Assembly (NCBI RefSeq): GCF_010730745.1
Contig: NZ_AP022615.1
Location: forward strand, 1,550,001-1,614,000
DNA from: Mycobacterium heidelbergense
GTDB taxonomy: Bacteria > Actinomycetota > Actinomycetes > Mycobacteriales > Mycobacteriaceae
Length of the DNA stretch: 64,000 nucleotides
Reading direction: 5' to 3'
The translations under genes were made by a program, and so were the position numbers. Under the pieces are notes generated by a model, which made no database searches, was not told the DNA's origin, and saw only the letters and a list, made by a program, of their open reading frames with translations. Of the stretch, positions 1 through 8,919 are shown in pieces; position 1 is the stretch's first letter, and each line of letters begins with the position of its first letter.

Positions 1-727
1 CGTTGATGGTGCGGGTGCGAGTGGTCACGCCGGTGCCTTTGCACTCGTCGCAGGGGTGCTCGATGATCGAGCCGCTGCCCCGGCAATCGGTGCAGGGTTC
101 GGAGAAGCCGAACGCGCCCTGGTTGCGGTTGATCACGCCGGACCCGTTGCAGGTCGCGCAGACCTTCGGACTGGTGCCCGGCCGCGCGCCGCTGCCATGG
201 CAGTTGGTGCACGGCGCCGGGCTGGTCAGCCGCAACGGCATCGCCACGCCCTTGGCGGCCTCGACGAAATCCAGCTCCGTCTCGGTCTCCAGGTCGTTGC
301 CGCGTCGCGGCCGGCTCGGACGGGCGCTGGCTCCCCGCCCGAACAGGCCGCCGAACAGGTCGCCGATGTTGGCGCCGCCGCTGCGCCCGGCGGCGTCGAA
401 CAGGTCGTTGAGGTTAAACTCGGCGCCGTCGCCGCCGACGTTGAAATTGAAACCGCCGGTGTCGAATCGGCGTCCGCCGAAGCCGCCGCCGGCGAACAGC
501 CGACGGGTTTCGTCGTACTCCTTGCGCTTGGCCGGATCCGACAACACGTTGTGCGCCTCCGACACCGCCTTGAATCGTTCGCCGGCGGCCGGGTTGTCGG
601 GATTGGCGTCCGGATGCAGGTCGCGTGCCAGCTTCCGGTAGGCGCGTTTGATCTCTTCTGGGCTGGCGTCGGAGGAGACGCCCAGCTCCTTATAGAAGTC
701 CTTTTCGACCCATTCGCGTTGGGCCAT
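1..727 (-). CDS. dnaJ1: chaperone protein DnaJ1 (C-terminus cut by window edge)
   Basis: J-domain co-chaperone that stimulates DnaK ATP hydrolysis and delivers unfolded clients. The reading frame starts at ATG 727 (MAQREWVEKDFYKELGV) and is open to the window edge, about 242 codons. It shows a J domain with the HPD motif (RDLHPDANP), a Gly/Phe-rich linker (FGGRRFDTGGFNFNVGG) and the first zinc-finger CxxCxGxG repeats (CTNCHGSG, CATCNGSG, CTDCRGSG, CDECKGTG). The gene lies 78 bp after grpE in the same direction, as in the mycobacterial dnaK-grpE-dnaJ1-hspR operon. The rest of the gene and any hspR lie outside the window. Confidence 0.95.
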   Translation of the reverse strand, partial: MAQREWVEKDFYKELGVSSDASPEEIKRAYRKLARDLHPDANPDNPAAGERFKAVSEAHNVLSDPAKRKEYDETRRLFAGGGFGGRRFDTGGFNFNVGGDGAEFNLNDLFDAAGRSGGANIGDLFGGLFGRGASARPSRPRRGNDLETETELDFVEAAKGVAMPLRLTSPAPCTNCHGSGARPGTSPKVCATCNGSGVINRNQGAFGFSEPCTDCRGSGSIIEHPCDECKGTGVTTRTRTIN

Positions 728-805
728 GCCGCGTCACCCCCTTCCACCTTTCTCTAGCTATGTGCGTCTCTAGCTATGTGCGTTGATTCTGTGCCTATTC
801 ATCGC

Positions 806-1437
806 CTATTCATCGGAGGTGTCGGCGTTATCGTCCGTGTCGGCCGGTTCGGTTTCGGCGGCTTCGCCGCCCGCGACCGTGTCCACCACGCCGACCAGGG
901 CGTGGCGCAGCACGTTCTCGCCCAGCCGGTAGCCCTGGCGCATGACGGTGCCGATGACCGGTTTGGAGCCCTCGTCGCCGTCGCCCTCGTGCTGCACGGC
1001 TTCGTGCAGCACGGGGTCGAAGTCCTCGCCCTCCTCGCCGAACGCCGTCAGGCCGAGGCCGGTCAGCGCGCTCATCAGCTTGTCGGCGACGGACTTCAGC
1101 GGTCCGGACTCCAGGTCGCCGTGGGCGCGCGCCCGATCGAGATCGTCGAGCACGCCCAGCAATTGGCTGACGACGGTGGCCTTCGCCCTATCCGCCGCCG
1201 CCTGCTGGTCGCGCAGCGCCCGCTTGCGGTAGTTGGCGAAATCGGCCTGCACGCGTTGCAGATCGGCGGTCAGCTCGGCGACTTTGGCCCCCGCCTCGTC
1301 GGCCTTGCCGACCGTCGGGCCAGGCGTTGCGCCGGGAGGGGCGTGCCGCACTTCACCGGTCTCGGGATCGATGCGCCGCTTGTCGGTGACCGTCACCTGT
1401 TCCTGCGGGTTGCCGTCCGCGTTTTGATTGCCGCCCG

Positions 1438-1441
<4 letters not shown>
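806..1441 (-). CDS. grpE: nucleotide exchange factor GrpE
   Basis: 211 residues. Promotes ADP release from DnaK. An acidic N-terminus is followed by a coiled-coil segment (VAELTADLQRVQADFANY) and the conserved GrpE C-terminal beta domain (ENVLRHALVGV). The GTG start overlaps the dnaK TGA stop as GTGA, so translation is probably coupled to dnaK. The tail is Asp/Glu-rich (DTDDNADTSDE). The length is normal for actinobacterial GrpE. Confidence 0.95.
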
Positions 1442-3297
<1,856 letters not shown>

Positions 3298-3339
3298 AGT
3301 GATTCCTCCTGTTATATAGAGCTTCTTTGGTGCCACTAT

Positions 3340-3360
3340 GCTGAGTGAACCCCGCTCAAG
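3340..3360 (-). promoter_or_regulatory. HAIR-like operator (HspR site) proximal to dnaK
   Basis: The inverted repeat gctgagt-N7-gctcaag lies 43 bp upstream of the dnaK start. It matches the HspR-binding HAIR consensus CTTGAGT-N7-ACTCAAG in the right half at 6/7 and the left half at 5/7. HspR repression of dnaK operons through such sites is established in Streptomyces and mycobacteria; binding here is inferred. Confidence 0.7.
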
Positions 3361-3394
3361 CCTGCCCCTGAGGGCGCCCTGGTGTCAACCCAGG

Positions 3395-3415
3395 GTTGAG
3401 CCTGGTTCACTCAAC
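3395..3415 (-). promoter_or_regulatory. HAIR-like operator (HspR site) distal to dnaK
   Basis: gttgagc-N7-actcaac, a near-perfect HAIR element with 7-nt spacing, centred 55 bp from the proximal site. Two HAIR boxes before dnaK suggest cooperative HspR repression released by heat. Confidence 0.75.
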
Positions 3416-3521
3416 TTGTCGAGTACTCTAACGGAGGGTTGCGGCGTCTTGTTCCCGGGGGTGGTGGCTGGCCGCGTGCCGGGTAGGAACCGGGTTATCT
3501 TCTCGGACCGTCATTAAGCTG

Positions 3522-3914
3522 TCAGCCGGTCGTGGCCACCGAGTCGTCCGCAGTACCCAGCTGCTCCAGGTCGTAGCGGATTTCCGTGCCGGCGACAGTG
3601 ACAACCAGCTGCGCTTCGGCACCCGCGGCGTGGATGTAGCTTGCGAGCGTGGACAGCAGTAGATCGTTTTGCCGTTCCAGCTTGGACACAGCCGCTTGTC
3701 CCTTGCCGAGACGGGCCGCCAAGTCTTCCTGCGTGAGTTGTGCGGCCTTGCGAATCATCGCCAGGTTCATCGCATAGACGCGGTCCATCTCCCGCATCCC
3801 CTCCCGAATCTCCGCCACGCGCTGGGCATGGTCGGGATCGGTGAGCTTGCGACGCAGACGCTGGGCGCCCTTATCTTCGAGGTTCACGATTTCCTGTTCC
3901 TCTCTCGTAGCCAC
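3522..3914 (-). CDS. XRE/Cro-type antitoxin of a HigBA-like module
   Basis: 130 residues. The middle holds a helix-turn-helix (AAQLTQEDLAARLGKGQAAVSKLE), followed by a C-terminal region (AGAEAQLVVTVAGTEI) typical of HigA-type antitoxins. It overlaps the preceding toxin gene by 31 nt. The toxin-first order and the palindrome at 4287-4320 fit an autoregulated HigBA locus. The DNA-binding and toxin-neutralising roles are inferred from family and context. Confidence 0.8.
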   Translation of the reverse strand: MATREEQEIVNLEDKGAQRLRRKLTDPDHAQRVAEIREGMREMDRVYAMNLAMIRKAAQLTQEDLAARLGKGQAAVSKLERQNDLLLSTLASYIHAAGAEAQLVVTVAGTEIRYDLEQLGTADDSVATTG

Positions 3915-4279
3915 TGGTCGATTGCCGCGTCGGCGCGCGAGGCTGCACTGATATAGAAGGCGTCGCCAATCTTCTTTTTGTCGCCGCCGAACGCGACGAC
4001 CACGCCGGCTGTCTCACCCTCGGGAAACCACACAATGAGGCGAACCGCGACCTCGTCGTCGAACGGGTGCGACACCCGCCAGATGGGGTACTTTCCCCGC
4101 TGGCGTACCCGCATCAGGACCGCAGTGTCTTCACTCGGCGGCTCCGGCAAATCGGTAAGCACGGATATGCCCGCATCCGCATACTCGACCTGCCGCCGCG
4201 CGATGTGATCACCCGCGTCGGCTTTCGCGTCCAGGGAGTCCAGCCAGTTCTGGAACTCTCCGGTCCAGTCGGTGATCAC
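3884..4279 (-). CDS. RelE/HigB-like toxin (phage-derived Gp49-like family)
   Basis: 131 residues, GTG start at 4279 immediately after an operator-like palindrome. The fold-diagnostic segment is KYPIWRVSHPFDDEVAVRL, followed by a strand with a Gly-Asp-Lys turn (AFGGDKKKIGDAFY) and a basic C-terminus (WLRERNRKS). This pattern is common in HigB/RelE-superfamily mRNA interferases. Its stop overlaps the start of the XRE antitoxin gene. RNase activity is inferred, not visible from the sequence. Confidence 0.7.
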   Translation of the reverse strand: MITDWTGEFQNWLDSLDAKADAGDHIARRQVEYADAGISVLTDLPEPPSEDTAVLMRVRQRGKYPIWRVSHPFDDEVAVRLIVWFPEGETAGVVVAFGGDKKKIGDAFYISAASRADAAIDQWLRERNRKS

Positions 4280-4286
4280 CTGGTAA

Positions 4287-4320
4287 TACTACTTGGAATG
4301 ACTATTCATTTCAAGTAGTA
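4287..4320. promoter_or_regulatory. palindromic operator of the HigBA-like locus
   Basis: A 14-bp inverted repeat (left arm tacacttg-like: tactacttggaatg; right arm catttcaagtagta; one mismatch, 6-nt spacer actatt) lies 8 bp upstream of the toxin start. Size, symmetry and position fit autoregulation by the XRE antitoxin. Confidence 0.65.
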
Positions 4321-4367
4321 TCGATGCCGATGCAGGCTGAGGATTCCGACACGATGGCCGCCAGAAT

Positions 4368-4399
4368 TAACGGTGGTATTATGCTGTTAATCTCCGTTA
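4368..4399 (+). promoter_or_regulatory. promoter/operator of the RES toxin-antitoxin locus
   Basis: An inverted repeat taacggtg ... ctccgtta brackets a TATTAT box (4377-4382) that could serve as a -10 element. It lies 31-62 bp before the antitoxin start at 4430. The palindrome over the promoter suggests autorepression by the antitoxin-toxin complex. Confidence 0.5.
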
Positions 4400-4429
4400 G
4401 GAGCATATGGGGCTGAAGGGTTCGCCGCG

Positions 4430-5029
4430 ATGACCACAGATGAACTGGACCAACTCCTGTTAGACCGCTTCAACTTGCGCCGCTCCGACCTGATCGCCGC
4501 ACTCAAGACGCTCCCCGCACACCGGCCGTGGGCGGCCACACTCACCACCGACGAGGCCCGGCTACTCGATAAGGCCGGGTTCACCGAAGACCCCGAAGTG
4601 TACGCAGAGATCGCAGCCGACGTGACCGCCCACATGGCCAGGCTGTACAGCACTGCCTACACCGCCGCCGAGGTCAGCGAAGGGCTGGGCGTCAACGATT
4701 CCCGCGTGCGGCAGCGCCGCCTCGCCCGCACGCTGTGGGCGATCAACGACGGCGGCACCTGGGTATACCCGGCGATTCAGTTCGAGATCGTCGGCCCCGG
4801 CCGCGACCAGCCGCTCACGCTCAAGCACGTCCGCGGCCTCGACGAGGTGCTACCGGCCCTGCTTGCCAGGGACCTTCACCCCACTGCGGTAGCCGGCTTT
4901 CTCATGACCCCGCAGCCCGACCTGCGAATCGATGGCCAACCGAAGTCGGTGCGGGAGTGGCTGCTGCACGGTGAACCCGTCGAACCCGTACTCGGATTGA
5001 TCGAGATCGGCGAATGGGCGGCTACGTGA
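4430..5029 (+). CDS. antitoxin of a RES toxin pair (HTH plus toxin-binding domain)
   Basis: 199 residues, with a GAAGGG ribosome site about 9 nt before the ATG. A central HTH-like segment (AAEVSEGLGVNDSRVRQRRL) recognises DNA. The C-terminal half (DEVLPALLARDLHPTAVAGF, then REWLLHGEPVEPVLGLIEIG) resembles the Xre/MbcA/ParS toxin-binding domain of RES antitoxins. Its TGA overlaps the toxin GTG as GTGA. Antitoxin-first order matches M. tuberculosis MbcAT-type loci. Longer than MbcA itself, so it is probably a separate subfamily. Confidence 0.75.
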   Translation: MTTDELDQLLLDRFNLRRSDLIAALKTLPAHRPWAATLTTDEARLLDKAGFTEDPEVYAEIAADVTAHMARLYSTAYTAAEVSEGLGVNDSRVRQRRLARTLWAINDGGTWVYPAIQFEIVGPGRDQPLTLKHVRGLDEVLPALLARDLHPTAVAGFLMTPQPDLRIDGQPKSVREWLLHGEPVEPVLGLIEIGEWAAT

Positions 5030-5676
5030 CCGGCGACCCCATGCTGCCGGAACCACCACCACCGCATGTGCTGCGCTCGCTCGGCATCAACGACGACGAA
5101 ATGCGCGCGATAGGCACAGACGAGATCTGGTGGCGCGTTCATCGCACTGGGGGCGAGCACGTCCTGGCGTGGAACGCGCTACGCACTTTTGGACCGGTGC
5201 TGCGCTTCGATTCTCACCCCCTCCCCAAAGGTGAACATGTGCGGCATGGCGTTTGGTATGGAGCCGCAACCCCTTGCGCCGCGCTCGGCGAGGCCTACCA
5301 AGTGGACCGGACCATCGACCGTGAACGCGGCCGCCCATATCTCACCGGTTTGTCATTCACCCGCCCACTCACGGTCCTCGACCTCGCCGCTGACAGCCAG
5401 GGAGCATGGGTCACACGCGTCGGCGGCACCTTCGCCATCTCCACATCCCCACATACCGTCACTCAGCAGTGGGCGCGGCACATTACCGAGGCATTCTGCG
5501 ATCTCGACGGCCTGCGCTATAACAGCCGATTCGCCGGCGATCCATGCCTAGCACTGTTCGCGCCGGCCGCATCGGCAATGCCAAACCGGCCGAAAGTATC
5601 GCTGCCCCTGGCCCATCCCGATCTGGCCGGCCGCATCGCCGGCGCTGCGAAACGCCTTGGCTACGGCGTGGTTTGA
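5026..5676 (+). CDS. RES-domain toxin (NAD-degrading family)
   Basis: 216 residues from GTG 5026, chosen because it forms a GTGA overlap with the antitoxin stop; ATG 5041 is an alternative. The three residues naming the family are placed as expected: Arg in WWRVHRTGG, Glu in PCAALGEAYQV and Ser in LRYNSRFAGDP. RES toxins such as MbcT deplete NAD by phosphorolysis or glycohydrolysis and are held inactive by the cognate antitoxin. Activity here is inferred from the intact motif. Confidence 0.85.
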   Translation: MTGDPMLPEPPPPHVLRSLGINDDEMRAIGTDEIWWRVHRTGGEHVLAWNALRTFGPVLRFDSHPLPKGEHVRHGVWYGAATPCAALGEAYQVDRTIDRERGRPYLTGLSFTRPLTVLDLAADSQGAWVTRVGGTFAISTSPHTVTQQWARHITEAFCDLDGLRYNSRFAGDPCLALFAPAASAMPNRPKVSLPLAHPDLAGRIAGAAKRLGYGVV

Positions 5677-5811
5677 CAGTCGAATGCGGTGGGAAGTCAT
5701 GGCACCCACGACGGTGAGTCGATAGCCGAGGAATCCGACAGCTTAGTGACAATCGCCGACCGACACGTTACTGAGAACATCCACATCGAAGCCGCCGCGT
5801 CGTGGGCCCGC

Positions 5812-7074
5812 TTAACCCAAGAGCCCGTCGATGGTTGCGGTGAGAGTTCCGACCTCCCGGATGAGAGAGTCGCGCAGTTCGATCAGGCCCTCCGCCTTGA
5901 CGCTTGCCGCAGTGTCGGCGATCGCATCCGGCAGTTGTGTTGCCATCTCTCGGGTCCGATCGATGAGTCGCCCGGGATCGGTTCCCGTGTTGCGCGCGAA
6001 CCGTTCGACATGTCTTAGCTGAACATCACCGAACTTGTTGTGGCCTGCGATGGACATCGCGGCGCGGTCGAGGCTGGATCCGGCGTCGCGTGGGTAGGGC
6101 AGCATGCTTGCGACGTCGTAGATCGGCGCGAGCGTGACGTCCTCACCGTCGAGGATGACGGAGTAGTTCTTGGCGTGACCGTCCGGTGCGCCCAAGAGGT
6201 ATTGGGCGATGACGGCGTCGGTGAACCGGTCGATGTCGCGTTGAGAAGCGACCCGGGACAACAGCCGGCTGATGTCGACGGCCGAAGGCCCTCCGCTGGA
6301 GGTGTACTTGTTCTGCGGCCACACCGACAGCGCCTGGCACATATCCTCCTGGTGGAGCCGGATAACTGTGCCGTCTGGAAGCCGAAGGCGGTCATAGCGT
6401 TCGACGACGATCGCTTCGATTCCGTCGAATGACGTGAATTCTGTTCTCGCGGTGACGATTCCGATCTGCTCGAGGGACCGTAAGCAGAGGTGCTCATTGA
6501 GGGCCTGGGCCGGATATCGCCCGATGCCCGGCTTGATGATGTGGGTACTCGGCGCATTTCCACGCCGCCACGCCCACTGGCCGGCGGATGTGCGGGCCGC
6601 GGTGAATTTCGATTGCGCACCCGCGAGGCTCCAGCCCTCGTCGGCGTGCGCCCACTGAGATGGGCGCGAAATCAGGTCACGCAGTCGCTGGCCGACCAGT
6701 TCGTCGGTGACGGCTTCTAAAGTCCCCGGTTGAGCGAGCACGTTCTCGATCTCGTCCGGCGCCGCGAGCTGAACCGCTCCCGCGACGTCGTGGCCCACCC
6801 GTTCCAGTAGCGCGGTGGCGTTACTTGCTGACACTCCGAGTTCGCGGGCCCAGTTCGCACGAACCTGGTCATCGTCGGGGAGCAGATTGGACAACCATGG
6901 CGCAGTGACCCGGTGGTCATAGCTTCTGCCGACGGCCAGCGGCATCGACAGCGACAACGGTGTGGCGTCCGGGTCGCTTGCGTACTTGTCGAGGTAAGTG
7001 AACCGAGGTTTGCCGTCGACATGGGTGATCGCGCCAGTGATCTGCCGGTTGAGCACCACAACGAGGTCAGCCAT
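5812..7074 (-). CDS. hipA: HipA-family serine/threonine kinase toxin
   Basis: 420 residues. The HipA N-terminal domain is followed by the kinase core: the P-loop-like GAQSKFTAA, lysine-bearing THIIKPGI, hinge VVERYDRL, catalytic loop GAPDGHAKNYSV and metal-binding APIYDVAS. All key HipA kinase elements are present. Such kinases phosphorylate aminoacyl-tRNA synthetases or other targets and slow growth. The gene follows hipB with an 8-nt overlap, the usual antitoxin-first hipBA order. The start at 7074 (MADLVVVLNRQ) gives the normal family length. Confidence 0.9.
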   Translation of the reverse strand: MADLVVVLNRQITGAITHVDGKPRFTYLDKYASDPDATPLSLSMPLAVGRSYDHRVTAPWLSNLLPDDDQVRANWARELGVSASNATALLERVGHDVAGAVQLAAPDEIENVLAQPGTLEAVTDELVGQRLRDLISRPSQWAHADEGWSLAGAQSKFTAARTSAGQWAWRRGNAPSTHIIKPGIGRYPAQALNEHLCLRSLEQIGIVTARTEFTSFDGIEAIVVERYDRLRLPDGTVIRLHQEDMCQALSVWPQNKYTSSGGPSAVDISRLLSRVASQRDIDRFTDAVIAQYLLGAPDGHAKNYSVILDGEDVTLAPIYDVASMLPYPRDAGSSLDRAAMSIAGHNKFGDVQLRHVERFARNTGTDPGRLIDRTREMATQLPDAIADTAASVKAEGLIELRDSLIREVGTLTATIDGLLG

Positions 7075-7372
7075 CGCCGGTGTGCGCCTGCCGGTTCAGC
7101 TGGTCCAGATACGCCTTCACGGCTTCGCGATCCTGGGTGGGCTTGGGCGGTGTCCGTGGCACGACAGTGAGCCGATATCCAAGGGCGGCGGCCACTTGAG
7201 CGACACGACCGACTTCTCCGCGGGGACTGCCCGACTCGATTCGGCTCACCAATTGCCGCGAGACACCTGCGCGCGCGCCGAGTCCGTCCTGAGTCAACCC
7301 GGCCTCGATTCGGGCATTGCGCAGAGTCGCGCCAAGCTGGGTCAGCTGTCGATCAACTCGGGGATGAGGCAT
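7067..7372 (-). CDS. hipB: HipB-like XRE antitoxin
   Basis: 101 residues from ATG 7372 (MPHPRVDRQLTQLG). An in-frame start at 7396 exists but would lie between two operator sites. The HTH spans most of the protein (RIEAGLTQDGLGARAGVSRQ then LVSRIESG). The C-terminus (YLDQLNRQAHTGDG) overlaps hipA. Expected to bind the GTTATG-N4-CATAAC operators upstream and to neutralise the HipA kinase. Confidence 0.85.
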   Translation of the reverse strand: MPHPRVDRQLTQLGATLRNARIEAGLTQDGLGARAGVSRQLVSRIESGSPRGEVGRVAQVAAALGYRLTVVPRTPPKPTQDREAVKAYLDQLNRQAHTGDG

Positions 7373-7375
7373 GAA

Positions 7376-7418
7376 GTTATGGTACCAATACATCAAATCA
7401 ATGTTATGAACTCATAAC
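7376..7418. promoter_or_regulatory. hipB operators O1 and O2
   Basis: GTTATG-gtac-CAATAC at 7376-7391 is imperfect and GTTATG-aact-CATAAC at 7403-7418 is a perfect 6-4-6 palindrome. They are 27 bp apart, directly before the hipB start, which suits binding of HipB dimers on adjacent helical turns. Confidence 0.65.
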
Positions 7419-7578
7419 GTCTGTGGATGTCGAGACGTAGGGCCAACGGTCAACCGCTAAATAAATTTGAGCCTAGCTCTGAAGATAGGTCGTAGCGGCC
7501 TCGATCAGGTCAGCAACACCTGTCACCCATTCCACACCAAGTCCTGCAGATGTTACGGATCGATTCCCTAAATCGAAC

Positions 7579-7594
7579 GTTATGCATCCATAAC
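7579..7594. promoter_or_regulatory. distant hip-type operator O3
   Basis: GTTATG-catc-CATAAC, identical in half-sites and spacing to O2 but 176 bp further upstream. Could allow looping or mark a second HipB-controlled promoter. Confidence 0.55.
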
Positions 7595-7684
7595 ACTTGT
7601 GAAGATGGTCATATCGCTGGTCCCTAGGAATCCGGCACACCTTAGTGAGGGGTCGCCGGGCTACACACTCTTGAAGAAGCACAG

Positions 7685-7709
7685 GCCGTCAGCCTTCCGA
7701 GCTGACGGC
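7685..7709. terminator. strong hairpin, possible terminator
   Basis: Perfect 9-bp stem gccgtcagc/gctgacggc with a 7-nt loop. It lies beyond the 3' end of the LysR gene. No U-tract, which is normal for mycobacterial terminators. Confidence 0.4.
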
Positions 7710-7756
7710 TTCCACGCGAGCGGAGCCTGGGCTTTGGGTGTGAATCCTGGGCTTTG

Positions 7757-7808
7757 AGCGTGAATCCTGGGCGGGAAAATCGGTGAAATCACGCCCTCTG
7801 TTCACGCT
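7757..7808. repeat. interspersed intergenic hairpin repeat, copy 1
   Basis: Stem agcgtgaa/ttcacgct with an inner stem gggcg/cgccc around a loop containing aaaatcggtgaaatc. The layout and loop match the larger hairpin at 40574-40637, so both belong to one repeat family. Confidence 0.6.
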
Positions 7809-7822
7809 GAAAGCCGCTGATT

Positions 7823-7880
7823 CACACTCGACGCCCTAAGCCAACGCCGGAGGCACACTCGACGCCCTAAGCCGACGCCG
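7823..7880. repeat. 27-bp direct repeat, two copies
   Basis: cacactcgacgccctaagcc followed by (a/g)acgccg occurs at 7823-7849 and 7854-7880, period 31 bp, one mismatch. It runs up to the 3' end of the LysR gene. Confidence 0.7.
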
Positions 7881-8795
7881 TCAGCGCACGCTCGACGCCC
7901 CACGGTTCGGGATCATCTCCTCGATCAGCGAGAACAGGGCGCGGGTGGCGGCGTTGGTCGGGCGGACAGCAGACATCGCGACGTAGAGACACCATCGCAG
8001 GTCGTAGTCGGAGATCCGGATCGTCGCCAAACCGGAGTCGCCGATCTCGTCGAGGATGAACCTGCTGAGAAAGCCGATCCCTATGCCGTTTCGGATGTGG
8101 GTCGCGGTGGTGCCGATGTCGGCGACCTCGAGGGCGATCGTGCGTGGCACCCCGGCGCCGGCGAAGGCCTGGTCGACGACGGTTCGGTTGCCGTATCCCG
8201 GCGGGCCGTCGACGAACGACATCCCGGCCAGCTCGGCCAGCGGCACCGATTCCCGGCCGGCGAGGGGGTGCCCGGCGGGGACGACCAACAGCAGCTGGAA
8301 GACGGCGACGAGTCGGGTGTGCAGGTCGACCGGCGGGCCATCGGGGAAGACGACGAACGCGACGTCGAGGTCCCCGTCGCGGAGCTGCTGCAGCAGCCCC
8401 GCGGAACCGGCACGGGCCGAACGTAATTGGACCAGCACACCGGGATGCCGCGCATAGAGATCGGCCAGCAGCGTCGGCAGGTCGATGACGTTGATCGACG
8501 TCATCGTGCCCAGGGTGACGGTGCCACGGATGGCCCCGCGGGTGGCGGCGACGGCGTCCTTGGCCGACCGGGCGGCGTCGATGGCCGCGCGGGCGTGCGG
8601 CGCCAGCTCCTGTCCCGCGGCGGTGAGCGTCACGCCCGCCGGGCCGCGGAAGAAGAGTTCGGCACCGAGTTCGCGTTCGAGGGCCTTGATCGTCGCGGAC
8701 ACCCCGGACTGGACGACGTGAAGTCTCCTGGCGGCCTGGGTGAAGCTGAGGTTGTCCGCGACGGCAAGGAAGTACTCCAGGTGGCGAAGCTCCAC
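7881..8795 (-). CDS. LysR-family transcriptional regulator
   Basis: 304 residues from GTG 8795 (VELRHLEYFLAVADNLSF), the usual LysR N-terminus. Starts at 8828 and 8852 are possible but give atypical N-termini, and none has a clear ribosome site. The winged HTH (SFTQAARRLHVVQSGVSATI) is followed by a periplasmic-binding-like effector domain. Divergent from the aldehyde dehydrogenase / amidohydrolase pair, so probably its regulator, acting through the ACAATTTATTGT palindrome between them. Effector unknown. Confidence 0.85.
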   Translation of the reverse strand: MELRHLEYFLAVADNLSFTQAARRLHVVQSGVSATIKALERELGAELFFRGPAGVTLTAAGQELAPHARAAIDAARSAKDAVAATRGAIRGTVTLGTMTSINVIDLPTLLADLYARHPGVLVQLRSARAGSAGLLQQLRDGDLDVAFVVFPDGPPVDLHTRLVAVFQLLLVVPAGHPLAGRESVPLAELAGMSFVDGPPGYGNRTVVDQAFAGAGVPRTIALEVADIGTTATHIRNGIGIGFLSRFILDEIGDSGLATIRISDYDLRWCLYVAMSAVRPTNAATRALFSLIEEMIPNRGASSVR

Positions 8796-8859
8796 CGAGC
8801 CATTATCACCGTTGGTGATGGAGTCCATCAGAAATATTCGTTGGCGTCTCAAGGCCGGG

Positions 8860-8871
8860 ACAATTTATTGT
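8860..8871. promoter_or_regulatory. putative LysR operator
   Basis: ACAATTTATTGT, a palindrome except for its central two bases, in the divergent intergenic region between the LysR gene and the aldehyde dehydrogenase gene, 49 bp before the latter. Confidence 0.4.
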
Positions 8872-8919
8872 TCGCCTAACTAATCCGCGTCGATTCCCAT
8901 TCCCCTCAAACGGTGCCGC

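Larger units (their letters stand above)
7419..7880. other. intergenic stretch with operator O3, hairpins and short repeats
   Basis: No convincing gene. A 69-codon minus-strand ORF (7473-7682) contains the third hip-type operator and is not credible as a gene. The stretch holds that operator, a strong hairpin (7685-7709), an interspersed hairpin repeat (7757-7808) and a short direct repeat (7823-7880). Confidence 0.6.

Noticed and set aside
7473..7682. 69-codon minus-strand ORF upstream of hipB
   Set aside because: It contains a perfect hip operator, has no ribosome site and no recognisable domain; better explained as regulatory DNA.
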